In this document: one piece after another, positions 1 to 7,325 of the stretch
Layout of the letters: every line of letters starts with the position of its first letter
Position numbering within the stretch: position 1 is the first letter of the stretch
DNA from: a virus
Length of the DNA: 25,234 nt
Virus record (IMG/VR): IMGVR_UViG_3300025853_000596
Span: 1 to 25,234 of that record
Direction: 5' to 3' (one strand)
Notes under the pieces: model-generated
What the model was told of the DNA's origin: nothing
What the model saw: the letters and a program-made list of their open reading frames with translations, nothing else
Database searches by the model: none
Program-made: the position numbers and the translations under genes

Positions 1-395
1 ACTGGTCTTGTAGGATCAAACTTGTAACCTGGAACTCTATCCGCAGCAATTACCTCTCCGGTAAAATCTGCTCCGGTTGTCATATCCGCTTTCAATTCAA
101 AAGATGCACTTCTTGAATTACCTTTTGAAAGGCTTTCAATTGCGCCATTATCTAAAGCGTCTTTTAAAGCACTTTTAAAAGTTACTTTTTTGTTGCTCTC
201 GAATCTTTTTTTGTTTGCTACTTCCATAGCGTCTAAACGCTCATTTAATTTAGTAGCCATTCCGCTAACCTCTGATTTTACAATCTCGTTAGCTTTTTCA
301 ACAACGTTGTTTACAACGTCTGAATTAGATTTTTCAATCTTTGCATCAATTGACTTACTTATTCCGTCTAATTGATCTTTTAATTTTTCGTCCAT
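1..395 (-). CDS. Major capsid protein, HK97-like, N-terminal part (3' end cut by window edge)
   Basis: The reading frame is open from an ATG at 395 to the window edge, giving about 131 residues and no stop. The first ~70 residues are charged and helix-prone (starts MDEKLKDQLDGISKSID), as in the scaffold-like delta domain of HK97-type capsid proteins that the prohead protease removes. After it comes a stretch with SFELKADMTTGADFTGEVIAADRVPGY broken here as SFELKADMTTGA and then DRVPGY, which fits the start of the mature coat protein. It begins 3 nt after the prohead protease stop, the standard order. The assignment rests on position and N-terminal architecture; the HK97 core itself is outside the window. 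Confidence 0.8.
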   Translation of the reverse strand, partial: MDEKLKDQLDGISKSIDAKIEKSNSDVVNNVVEKANEIVKSEVSGMATKLNERLDAMEVANKKRFESNKKVTFKSALKDALDNGAIESLSKGNSRSASFELKADMTTGADFTGEVIAADRVPGYKFDPTRP

Positions 396-398
396 TTT

Positions 399-1088
399 TT
401 ACGAATTTAAAGAATTTAATAAATAGTTATACACTTCGGAATCATTGTTTTTTACCTCAATATTCGGCGAAGTGATAATTTCATTCGGCTTCGTGAACTC
501 AATAAATAATGATTTTAATTTTAATATTTCTGCTTCAATAGCGTAACCCATTTCGTCTGAAATTTCGCCCTTGCGCAATAGTTTTGATAGGTTATCGTAT
601 CTTTTAGAAACTTTCTCTAAATCTACGTTTCCTTTAACATCTAGTATTTTAGCTTGATCGTTAGCGGCCAAAGTAACGGCGCTAATTTCATATAATTTAA
701 CCTCATTGATTTCTCTATAATCTCCCCTGTCTTGCTTTTGAATTGGCAATATACCTACACTATTTTCAGTTATTACTCCGCTTTTCATTAATTCAACAAC
801 ATCTTTTCCTAGTTGCGTTTTAGCAATCTCTGCAACAAAAACTAAACCTTTTTCATCTTCATAAAGTTCAGTCATTTTACCGATAGGTTGATTCATATCG
901 TGTTGATATAAATATTTAACCCTAGAGCCATTCTCTGCAATTGTCTTTTTGTATGCGCCTTTCATAATTATATCAGAATCAGAATCTTTGTTTCCAAAAT
1001 AACTTCCGTACCCTTTTATGATTCCGGCCTTTTCATCCGCATCAATTAACTCACCAACTGGAGCCGCTTTATAAAGAATTGTATTCAT
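399..1088 (-). CDS. Prohead maturation protease (HK97 / peptidase S78 family)
   Basis: This 229-residue protein would cleave the capsid delta domain and scaffold inside the prohead. Visible family features are the N-terminal GIIKGYGSYFGN strand, a YLYQHDMNQPIGKM segment with the probable catalytic His at about residue 63, ITENSVGI with the probable catalytic Ser at about 110, and YEISAVTLAAN near 133-143, where the family has its third conserved region. The ~80-residue C-terminal tail is charged and helical. It sits between the portal/MuF genes and the capsid gene, as expected. A motif shared with two other structural genes lies just upstream at 1102-1114. Confidence 0.92.
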   Translation of the reverse strand: MNTILYKAAPVGELIDADEKAGIIKGYGSYFGNKDSDSDIIMKGAYKKTIAENGSRVKYLYQHDMNQPIGKMTELYEDEKGLVFVAEIAKTQLGKDVVELMKSGVITENSVGILPIQKQDRGDYREINEVKLYEISAVTLAANDQAKILDVKGNVDLEKVSKRYDNLSKLLRKGEISDEMGYAIEAEILKLKSLFIEFTKPNEIITSPNIEVKNNDSEVYNYLLNSLNS

Positions 1089-1101
1089 ATAGAAAAATTT
1101 T

Positions 1102-1114
1102 TGTAAATATACGA
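1102..1114 (-). promoter_or_regulatory. Shared TCGTATATTTACA motif upstream of the protease gene
   Basis: The 13-mer is identical at 22545-22557 (upstream of the tail tube gene) and a close form, GTATTTTTACG, lies at 4656-4666 upstream of the portal gene. It lies 13 nt before ATG 1088. It may be a phage promoter box (TAnnTTTA, near TAnnTTTG) or a translation leader. Confidence 0.35.
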
Positions 1115-1125
1115 TTTTTTAAATT

Positions 1126-1317
1126 TTAGTTTTGATTAGGCAAACCTCTCTCAAATACTATATTGTTTTTTTGTGCCGGTATTGGTTTGTTGTGTTCGTG
1201 TAATGTGCCAACTCCGTAAGGAATACCATCAGGAAAGGCTAAACAATTTCCTTGAAACTCATTAAAATTTTTACAATTAAAACAGTTGTTTTTGTTTTCT
1301 TCTTTTAGTGTTGCCAT
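1126..1317 (-). CDS. Small Cys-rich protein with CxxC and AFPDGIP motifs
   Basis: A 63-residue protein encoded 6 nt after the MuF-like gene. It carries NCFNCKNF, then GNCLAFPDGIP, then LHEHNKPIP. Three cysteines plus a histidine could form a small zinc or iron knuckle. Small proteins with this C-x-x-C...C-x-A-F-P-D-G-I-P pattern occur beside head genes of other tailed phages, from my memory of such families, but I know no defined function. Its place in the head operon suggests a role in head assembly. Function is unassigned. Confidence 0.75.
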   Translation of the reverse strand: MATLKEENKNNCFNCKNFNEFQGNCLAFPDGIPYGVGTLHEHNKPIPAQKNNIVFERGLPNQN

Positions 1318-1323
1318 TTTTTG

Positions 1324-2904
1324 TTATTTTTTTAAATATTGGTCAATAATTTCTCCAATTAGCTTAGCGTATTTTGAAGGATTTGAATTTAAAGTATATT
1401 CTGTAAATGCTTCAGCAATAAATTCATCTAAAGAATGCATTGCATATCTACCAATATAAATGTCGTTATACTTTTTTATATTGTTTGAATTTCTTAAAGA
1501 CCTAATTTCTTCATAGTATTTTTTTCTTATTTCTCTAATTTTATCTAAAGCTATTTTTTGATTTCCTGACTTCATAGAACTATGCAGTAAAACGTGCGTC
1601 ATTTCGTGAACTGGCGTTGATAAAAACATTTTATCTTTGTCAATTGCTGAAAACCATCTAGTAGTAAATTTATTTTCAATTACTTTAATTCTTGAATCTA
1701 AATTTCGTTTTAAATCTCCTAAATTTATTCTAGTTAAATTACCACTAACAGAATAACGCTCGACAAATCCATAAGTTCTAGCGCCACTTTTAAAAGATAA
1801 TTTTACTGTTTGTTGATTCTCTAATGCTCCAAAATTATATTTAGAAAATAAATTACCAAGTAAACCATCAATTTTATTATAATCATCAATTGATAAACTT
1901 CTTGACGTTCTTATTGAGTTTACTTTTATATTAAATTGAGAAAATTTATTTATTAACTCATCTTTAAATTCTTTAATACTCTTTAAACTAGATTGCGCTA
2001 TTGCAGAAATATTCTCAACACCTGAAACAACAGTCGCTCCTATATCTGCAACAAAATCTCCTAAACCATAACCAGTTCTAGTTCCGCCACCTAAACCAAA
2101 GTTAATATCAGTAATTTCTCCTGTCGCTTGGGCAGTTTCTTTTGGAAATACTGCAATAGAACAACGGCAGTTAATTACCTCACTTGATGGGCCACTTGGA
2201 TCTCCTGGGTACATCATTAAAGAACCTCCAACCATAAAAGGCTCATTCTGAGGAACAGGATCACTTGCACCGGCTTCGGCGTGAGTAGACCTTGTTCTGT
2301 CGTCAAAAGAAGCAATCCACTCTTTCATCATATCAGCCGCCGGAAATATTGTGTTTGCAGATTTTAATGTTGCAAAGTTAGCGGCGTTTGTTGCCTCTGT
2401 TCTGACAAGTCTTTGTGCCTGAAATGTAGAATACTTTGTAAATTGGCTTCTTAATACTCTAGTTTTTTCGTCAATACCTGAATTTTGAAAATCAATATCA
2501 GTAAGTAGATTTTGAGTAACCTTTACAAGCGTTGCTTTTGCCGTTCCGCTTACTAAAGTAACCCTTTCAGCGCCTACGGCAGAGCCTAAAGATGCAAATG
2601 TATTTGACCATTGATCAATAAATTGGTTTGGATTTACGCCCTTTTTAATATACTTGTCAAAATTTCTTGCGTACCATTTGGCAAATTGTAAACCGATATC
2701 CTCGTATAAATCACGATATATTTTTATAATATCACTTGTATCAAATAATAATTGAAAGGTTGTTTGGTTTGCAGATAAAAAAGAATTTACGCCTCTAAAA
2801 TATTGCTCTTTATAGTATCGCCTTACTTTAGATAATTGTTTTTTTTCGGCCTTGTCTAATTGCTTTTCAAAAGCCTTTTGCCATTTGTCTTTATCTAACC
2901 TCAA
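1324..2904 (-). CDS. MuF-like head morphogenesis protein fused to a zincin metallopeptidase-like domain
   Basis: This 526-residue protein has at least two parts. Residues ~1-260 resemble phage Mu gpF / SPP1 gp7 minor head proteins: a basic helical start, RLVRTEATNAANFAT, then KEWIASFDDRTRSTHAEA and the terminal SEVINCRCSI motif near 240-250. These proteins bind portals and are often ejected with the DNA. A linker of ~170 residues follows. Residues ~425-526 contain PVHEMTHVLLH (HExxH at 433-437) and SLDEFIAEAFTEY (493-505), which matches gluzincin-type zinc peptidases with a downstream Glu ligand. It starts one base after the portal stop. MuF proteins commonly carry C-terminal enzymatic or toxin domains; a peptidase is the best reading here. 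Confidence 0.87.
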   Translation of the reverse strand: MRLDKDKWQKAFEKQLDKAEKKQLSKVRRYYKEQYFRGVNSFLSANQTTFQLLFDTSDIIKIYRDLYEDIGLQFAKWYARNFDKYIKKGVNPNQFIDQWSNTFASLGSAVGAERVTLVSGTAKATLVKVTQNLLTDIDFQNSGIDEKTRVLRSQFTKYSTFQAQRLVRTEATNAANFATLKSANTIFPAADMMKEWIASFDDRTRSTHAEAGASDPVPQNEPFMVGGSLMMYPGDPSGPSSEVINCRCSIAVFPKETAQATGEITDINFGLGGGTRTGYGLGDFVADIGATVVSGVENISAIAQSSLKSIKEFKDELINKFSQFNIKVNSIRTSRSLSIDDYNKIDGLLGNLFSKYNFGALENQQTVKLSFKSGARTYGFVERYSVSGNLTRINLGDLKRNLDSRIKVIENKFTTRWFSAIDKDKMFLSTPVHEMTHVLLHSSMKSGNQKIALDKIREIRKKYYEEIRSLRNSNNIKKYNDIYIGRYAMHSLDEFIAEAFTEYTLNSNPSKYAKLIGEIIDQYLKK

Positions 2905-4632
2905 TTAATCTTCTTTTAACTTGTTTACTTCTCTTATTGCCCAATCAACACCGGCAGTTCCTCCCCATAAGTTCCAGGCAACGTAACCGTTGTCTTTCCA
3001 AGGCTCTCCTTTATATTTAGGATCTATTTTTGCGTTTTCTCTGTGGCGGTTGAATTGTGCCATTCTTTTAACAACATCTAAGGAAATGTTTTCTCTGTTT
3101 GCAAGTTGCGAAGCTCTACGCCAACCAACATCAGTTCCGGCAGTAACAACATCACGCCCATACTTTTCACGCCATTCAATCATCCTTTTAGCGTTGTTGG
3201 TTGCAGATTGAGGATAATTGTTAAACGTTTCGGCTTTCTCTAAATTAGTTTTTTTTTTGCTTAAAAACTTATTTACATCAACATCTATTGCGTCAATAGG
3301 CAAATCAATTTCGCTTGGATTTGTAGGAATTAAATTAGCCGGTATAAAGTAATCGTCTAACGTTGTATTTTCTTCATCCTTTCCGTAATTCATTGCAGCA
3401 CGTTTTTCATTTGGAGTAATCCACCAAGCCTTAGATAATTGATCAACCACCTTGTCCGTTTCCTCTTGCAATTCAGGAATAACAGAAAAATCAAATTCAA
3501 TACAAAGTTTGTCACCATATTTAGGCGCCAACCATCTGTTTAATTCGTCTTTAATTTTTATCAGTTCCGGAATAACTGCGTTTTGATACAATGCTTTTTT
3601 TGCCTCTTTCATATTGTTATATGAAGAAGAATCTGTATTGTTAAGTAATTGTACTGGCACATTGTAAATGTTACATAAATCTTTTATTGAGGCGTTGTAT
3701 TGTGCTATTAAAGAAATATCTGAAGCGTTTAAACCAAAATTAATCCAAGACATTTTATTTGGAGTTATAATAATATCTCCGGCATTGTCCGAGCCTTGGT
3801 GCTGACGTCTAAATTTATCTTTTAATTGTTGCGCTTGTACTTCGTTTATATCGCCCATTTCAGAAGTTAATAACCCTCTTGCAGTTTGGTTTTGTAAATA
3901 TTTTACTCCTGTTTGTACCGCTTCATTGTTTGTTGTTAATGAACGTAAACCGGCTTGTAATGGGGATTGTCCGTACAAATGTGATCCAGTACCATCATAG
4001 TAAGGATTGAAGTCTTTAATATGACATATCTCTGAGGCGTCAATATATTTTGTACCGTTGTATTCTAATTTGTATTGAGAAACCGGCTCCATAATTCCGT
4101 TGGATATTATTTCCATCACTTGCGACGGCATAACATACAACTCTGTAAATTTACCAACATTTGCACCGGTATCGGGGCCAATTCCGTAAATGTATCTGTT
4201 ACCGGTTAATTTACCAAAAGCAATTAATTCAGTTAGCCAAGCGTTATAAGATTGTGCCGGGTTTGGGCGCTCTAATATTTTATGTAATTCAGTATCTTGT
4301 AATTCAACCAATGCTTTTTTTTGCAAAATTGACGCCTTTTGTATAGACGCTGCATCCATTATTCCGGAGGTTAAAGCCTTATATCTTTTATAGTCGTTTT
4401 CGCTTGTCTTTTCATAAACCTGGAAAGGAATTGTTGATGCTGCTTTTGTGATTAAGTTAATTAGCGAGTAAATTGTTGCGTTTTTTTGATAACCTTGCGT
4501 AATATAGGAATCGTCATTTTCTCTATTCCATAAAACAGAATTACCTAACCAATTGTAAATTGCGTTGTTATATTCCTTATTTGTATTTTGATTTTTTTTT
4601 GAAAAATTGAATCGGTCAAAGAATGAGGCCAT
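2905..4632 (-). CDS. Portal protein with an extra C-terminal domain
   Basis: The product is 575 residues. Residues ~1-450 look like an HK97/SPP1-type portal: YSLINLITKAASTIPFQVYE near the start, HKILERPNPAQSYNAW, GQSPLQAGLRSL, and LCNIYNVPVQLLNN followed by SSYNNMKEAKKALY, which is typical of the portal crown and stem region. The portal is the dodecameric DNA channel at one capsid vertex. Residues ~468-575 form a separate basic domain with GTDVGWRRASQLANREN, VKRMAQFNRHREN, DPKYKGEPW and GYVAWNLWGGTAGVDWA. I recall this appendage from other phage portal and head proteins, with no known function. The start is 51 nt downstream of the terminase stop. Confidence 0.92.
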   Translation of the reverse strand: MASFFDRFNFSKKNQNTNKEYNNAIYNWLGNSVLWNRENDDSYITQGYQKNATIYSLINLITKAASTIPFQVYEKTSENDYKRYKALTSGIMDAASIQKASILQKKALVELQDTELHKILERPNPAQSYNAWLTELIAFGKLTGNRYIYGIGPDTGANVGKFTELYVMPSQVMEIISNGIMEPVSQYKLEYNGTKYIDASEICHIKDFNPYYDGTGSHLYGQSPLQAGLRSLTTNNEAVQTGVKYLQNQTARGLLTSEMGDINEVQAQQLKDKFRRQHQGSDNAGDIIITPNKMSWINFGLNASDISLIAQYNASIKDLCNIYNVPVQLLNNTDSSSYNNMKEAKKALYQNAVIPELIKIKDELNRWLAPKYGDKLCIEFDFSVIPELQEETDKVVDQLSKAWWITPNEKRAAMNYGKDEENTTLDDYFIPANLIPTNPSEIDLPIDAIDVDVNKFLSKKKTNLEKAETFNNYPQSATNNAKRMIEWREKYGRDVVTAGTDVGWRRASQLANRENISLDVVKRMAQFNRHRENAKIDPKYKGEPWKDNGYVAWNLWGGTAGVDWAIREVNKLKED

Positions 4633-4683
4633 ATTTTAAAGTAATATAAAATTTTCGTAAAAATACAAAATTTAAAATTGTTT

Positions 4684-6039
4684 TTAAACTACAAAAAAGT
4701 TGTTAATTAGATTCCTTTCAATAGCGTAGGAAGTTACGTCAATATGCTCGTCGTGTTTTGCGTTTGGAAATGTGCTAACTTGTTGCAAAAAAGCGTCATT
4801 CCAGGTATCTTTAACAAGATAAACCCTACCCCCCTCAATAAATGGAGACGATGCCCTTGCACGTTCAATTTTAGAGTACCTAACAAAGTTTGTTTTTATT
4901 TCTGATACATTGTATCTAGTTTCACGCCTTAACAGTTGTACAAGCGATTTTCCGGATGCTTTAGGCTCCACTAATATTTGAGATATTGGAACGCCACAAG
5001 ATTGAACAAAGGCAGAAACAAAGTTTTTTAGTTCAGGCATTTCTAAATATTTGTCTATGCTTTTAAATATGTAAAGGTTATCGCCACTTTTACCGCTTAT
5101 TTGTATTCCGGTAGGATCGTTTTTTGTGTCTTTAGTATAAGCGCCATCAATATACATTTCAAAAGATATATCGCTTGGCAGTTCGGCTCTGTTTATAATA
5201 TTAAACCAATCTTTGCGCCATTCACCACCCTCTGGAGGTGATGGAATTTGTAAATACTGACCGCTAAAGGTATATCTGTCCGCTTGGCGTATTGCTTCAA
5301 GTTCATCAAAAGAATGTTTCTCAGGCCATAGCGCATTGTTTTCGTCATCCAATGCTGCTAACTTTAAATGATGCCATTGTTCACCACTTCCGCCGTCTAA
5401 CAAATAACCGCTCAAATCATCTTCGTGTAACCTCTGCATTATTACGATAATTGGAACGTCTCTATCATTAACCCTTGAACGAATAGTTGTATTGTATCGA
5501 TTGTTTATAAAAGAACGCCTAACGTCAGATAAAGCGTCATCAGGCTTTAAAGGATCATCAATTATAATTGCTCCACCACTACCGGCACCAAAACCAGTAA
5601 TTGCACCTCCTGAAGATGTTGCATAAACTCCACCACCTTGCGTTGTGTACCATTTTTTTTGGCTTTGCGAATCCTTTTTTAGTTGTAGATCCCAAATACT
5701 TTGAAAAGCATCTGAATTAATATATTCTTTTGTCATTGAACTATTATCAAGCGCCAACGAATCAGAATAAGATAAATGAATAAATTTTGCCATAGGATTT
5801 TTTGCAAGTGTCCAGGCAATAAACATTTTAACGGCTAATTCAGTTTTTCCGTATCGTGGGGGTATGTTTATTATTAAGCGTTTTATTTCGCCGTTATGAA
5901 CTTTGTGTAATGTGTTGGCTAATGTTTTATGAAACTCTGCTGCCTCGAATTTATTTCCGGTATTCTCTTTGAAAATATAACGAGTAAAAAACAAAAGCGA
6001 ATCTTCACATTTTTGTTTAATTATTTCGTTAATATTCAT
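4684..6039 (-). CDS. terL: Terminase large subunit
   Basis: The 451-residue protein is the packaging motor ATPase and nuclease. Walker A is INIPPRYGKTE (about 57-67), Walker B is GGAIIIDDPL (155-164), and a C-motif/coupling region reads VIMQRLHEDDLSGYLL (199-214). The C-terminal RNase H-like nuclease shows EMYIDGAYT (Asp ~298), ILVEPK (Glu ~358) and EHIDVTSYA (Asp ~434) as candidate metal ligands. Length is typical of a complete TerL. Its start overlaps the preceding small terminase gene by 11 nt, which suggests translational coupling. Confidence 0.96.
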   Translation of the reverse strand: MNINEIIKQKCEDSLLFFTRYIFKENTGNKFEAAEFHKTLANTLHKVHNGEIKRLIINIPPRYGKTELAVKMFIAWTLAKNPMAKFIHLSYSDSLALDNSSMTKEYINSDAFQSIWDLQLKKDSQSQKKWYTTQGGGVYATSSGGAITGFGAGSGGAIIIDDPLKPDDALSDVRRSFINNRYNTTIRSRVNDRDVPIIVIMQRLHEDDLSGYLLDGGSGEQWHHLKLAALDDENNALWPEKHSFDELEAIRQADRYTFSGQYLQIPSPPEGGEWRKDWFNIINRAELPSDISFEMYIDGAYTKDTKNDPTGIQISGKSGDNLYIFKSIDKYLEMPELKNFVSAFVQSCGVPISQILVEPKASGKSLVQLLRRETRYNVSEIKTNFVRYSKIERARASSPFIEGGRVYLVKDTWNDAFLQQVSTFPNAKHDEHIDVTSYAIERNLINNFFVV

Positions 6040-6403
6040 TGTTTAGAATGTCGTCAATCTTTTTTCTTGCTTCGTCAGAGATTTTACTTGTGCTTACTTG
6101 CGCAGTCATTTCAACTTCTTTTCGCTCTACATAGCCACGCTTTTTCCCTTTGGTTTTTAAATAGAATATTGTTGCCGTTGTGTTTCCGTCTTTTATTTGC
6201 TTATGTAATTGTGATTCAGCAAAATCTAAAGTTAGGTTTTGTAATTCATCAACAGACGCTTTAAAATCCTGGTCGTTATTGTAAAACTTATAAAAGGTTG
6301 ATCTATGACAATCAACTATTTTACAAGCGCTTGTAACTACTCCTAATGATTTTTCTAACGCTTTTAAAAGATTATTTTTTAATATGTCGGTTTTTGTTGC
6401 CAT
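6029..6403 (-). CDS. Terminase small subunit (HTH)
   Basis: This 124-residue protein directly precedes and overlaps terL. Residues ~10-45 (KALEKSLGVVTSACKIVDCHRSTFYKFY) form a helix-turn-helix of the kind that small terminases use to recognise packaging sites; shown here in pieces, the recognition helix is probably CHRSTFYKFY. The middle part (QLHKQIKDGNTTATIFYLK) resembles the oligomerisation region of the family, and the tail is charged. TAACTTTG at 6415-6408, just upstream, could be its promoter box. Assignment rests mainly on position, size and HTH. Confidence 0.85.
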   Translation of the reverse strand: MATKTDILKNNLLKALEKSLGVVTSACKIVDCHRSTFYKFYNNDQDFKASVDELQNLTLDFAESQLHKQIKDGNTTATIFYLKTKGKKRGYVERKEVEMTAQVSTSKISDEARKKIDDILNNEY

Positions 6404-6407
6404 AACG

Positions 6408-6415
6408 CAAAGTTA
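6408..6415 (-). promoter_or_regulatory. Candidate -7 promoter box for the packaging/head operon
   Basis: The minus strand reads TAACTTTG, an exact match to the Bacteroidota TAnnTTTG box, directly after a terminator and 4 nt before the small terminase ATG. I see no clear TTG at the -33 position; only a T-rich tract is there. If it is used, the transcript would be leaderless or nearly so. Confidence 0.4.
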
Positions 6416-6430
6416 AAAAAATATAAATAC

Positions 6431-6459
6431 ATAAAAAAACCTCCTATTTCTAGGAGGTT
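6431..6459 (-). terminator. Intrinsic terminator between the cassette gene and the terminase operon
   Basis: On the minus strand AACCTCCTA and TAGGAGGTT form a 9-bp perfect stem with a GAAA tetraloop, followed by seven Ts. It ends transcription of the gene at 6482-6850. Its 28-bp core (6431-6458) is identical to 6944-6971. Confidence 0.88.
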
Positions 6460-6481
6460 ATTTAGTTAGTTATTATTTGTT

Positions 6482-6850
6482 TTATTTATTTAGTATTGTT
6501 TCAACTGAATTAATCATAGATTTAACTTTTTTAATTTCATTTGCGTACCAAGTATGTTTTCCTATAATTAAAATTTCCCTATCATCATTTTCTTGTAGAG
6601 CTTTTTTATTTGATTCTGCACCCTCTTTTGTCCATAATGACGGTAGTTCTTGAAATCTATAATCTAATATTTTAGATCCATCTTTTTTTAATCCGATTGT
6701 TAAAACACCACCTACTGAAATTACATAATTGTGTGACAAGATACTGTTTCTGTACATTTCTTTTTGAAAAGTTAATCTTTCTAAATAATCTTTTGATCTT
6801 TCTAATCCTGCTTGTAATTCGTTTTTAAATTCTGTTGTTAAATTTGCCAT
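6482..6850 (-). CDS. Unknown protein in a moron-like cassette
   Basis: The product is 122 residues and I do not recognise it. Residues ~1-45 are helical and charged, the middle (VISVGGVLTIGLKKDG) looks like beta strands, and the end (ANEIKKVKSMINSVETILNK) is an amphipathic helix. There is no signal peptide, membrane segment or obvious catalytic motif, so it is probably a small cytoplasmic protein. It has its own promoter candidate (6888-6918) and own terminator (6431-6459), unlike its neighbours, and is bounded by two identical terminator repeats. That arrangement is typical of accessory morons; a role in host takeover or counter-defence is only a guess. Confidence 0.8.
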   Translation of the reverse strand: MANLTTEFKNELQAGLERSKDYLERLTFQKEMYRNSILSHNYVISVGGVLTIGLKKDGSKILDYRFQELPSLWTKEGAESNKKALQENDDREILIIGKHTWYANEIKKVKSMINSVETILNK

Positions 6851-6887
6851 TTGTTTAATATTTTAAGTTTAGTTTGTAATTATACAC

Positions 6888-6918
6888 CAAAATTAAAAGA
6901 ATTTTTTCAATTACACAA
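6888..6918 (-). promoter_or_regulatory. Promoter candidate for the cassette gene
   Basis: The minus strand has TTG at 6918-6916, a 20-nt spacer and TAATTTTG at 6895-6888, fitting the Bacteroidota housekeeping promoter (TTTG...TAnnTTTG). It lies just after one terminator and about 38 nt before the ATG at 6850. Confidence 0.55.
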
Positions 6919-6943
6919 GAAAAAACAAAAAAATTTTTAAAAA

Positions 6944-6971
6944 ATAAAAAAACCTCCTATTTCTAGGAGGT
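6944..6971 (-). terminator. Intrinsic terminator upstream of the cassette gene
   Basis: An 8-bp stem (ACCTCCTA / TAGGAGGT) with a GAAA loop on the minus strand, followed by seven Ts. It would stop transcripts arriving from the methyltransferase region. The interval 6972-7083 between it and the next small gene holds no convincing gene, only T-rich DNA and a possible small stem. Confidence 0.85.
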
Positions 6972-7083
6972 ACAAACTCAAATTTTTATGAAAAAAGGAT
7001 TTTTTACTTGGCAGTTTAAATCCTCTGCTAAATTATAATTTTTTTTTTAATTGTACAAACTATTTTCCACACAATTCGCAAAC

Positions 7084-7224
7084 TTATTTTTTATATGATT
7101 TTTTTGCGTCATTATAGGCTTTTAATCTACTTTTTTCGTTTTTATTAAAAGTATAACAATAACCATCTAAACCTTTTTTATAGGCCATTTTCCCATTTAT
7201 TTCAGTTAGATATATTTTTTCCAT
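7084..7224 (-). CDS. Small unknown protein, 46 residues
   Basis: An ATG at 7224 opens a 46-codon frame ending in TAA at 7084. The peptide is basic and Tyr/Lys-rich (MEKIYLTEINGKMAYKKGLD at the start, KAYNDAKKSYKK at the end). Codon use matches the neighbouring phage genes, and it fills most of an otherwise empty gap. I know no family. The upstream 100 nt contain two inverted repeats, so it may be a separate transcription unit. Confidence 0.55.
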   Translation of the reverse strand: MEKIYLTEINGKMAYKKGLDGYCYTFNKNEKSRLKAYNDAKKSYKK

Positions 7225-7240
7225 TTTAATTTGTTAAAGT

Positions 7241-7308
7241 AAAAACAAAGAACTAACAAACTTTGTTTTTTTTTGTAATTAAAGAATAAGTATTGACTGG
7301 TACTTATT
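7241..7308 (-). terminator. Two AT-rich inverted repeats after the ParB-methyltransferase gene
   Basis: AATAAGTA (7285-7292) pairs with TACTTATT (7301-7308) around an 8-nt loop, and AAAAACAAAG (7241-7250) pairs with CTTTGTTTTT (7261-7270) around a 10-nt loop. The second ends in Ts on the minus strand and could be a weak terminator; the first could be a terminator stem or an operator. Stems are poor in GC, so neither is certain. Confidence 0.4.
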
Positions 7309-7325
7309 AAAATTTAAAGAACGTT

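Larger units (their letters stand above)
6431..6971. repeat. Perfect 28-bp direct repeats (6431-6458 and 6944-6971) flanking a one-gene cassette
   Basis: Both copies read, on the plus strand, ATA6 followed by ACCTCCTA, TTTC, TAGGAGGT, with no difference over 28 positions; flanking bases then diverge. They are 513 nt apart and each copy is a minus-strand terminator. The interval between them contains a promoter candidate and one gene, so recombination between the repeats would remove exactly that unit and leave one terminator. Confidence 0.9.

Noticed and set aside
190-375. Plus-strand 61-codon frame at the left edge
   Set aside because: It is antisense to the N-terminal coil of the major capsid protein, which has the expected position and strand.
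2990-6264. Plus-strand open frames at 2990-3211, 4161-4346 and 5929-6264
   Set aside because: All are antisense to the portal and terminase genes, without recognisable domains or initiation signals.
7063-7071. TTTTCCACA as a DnaA box near the gene-free stretch
   Set aside because: It is a single one-mismatch match to TTATNCACA in AT-rich DNA with no companions; the iteron cluster at 12442-12502 is a much better origin candidate.
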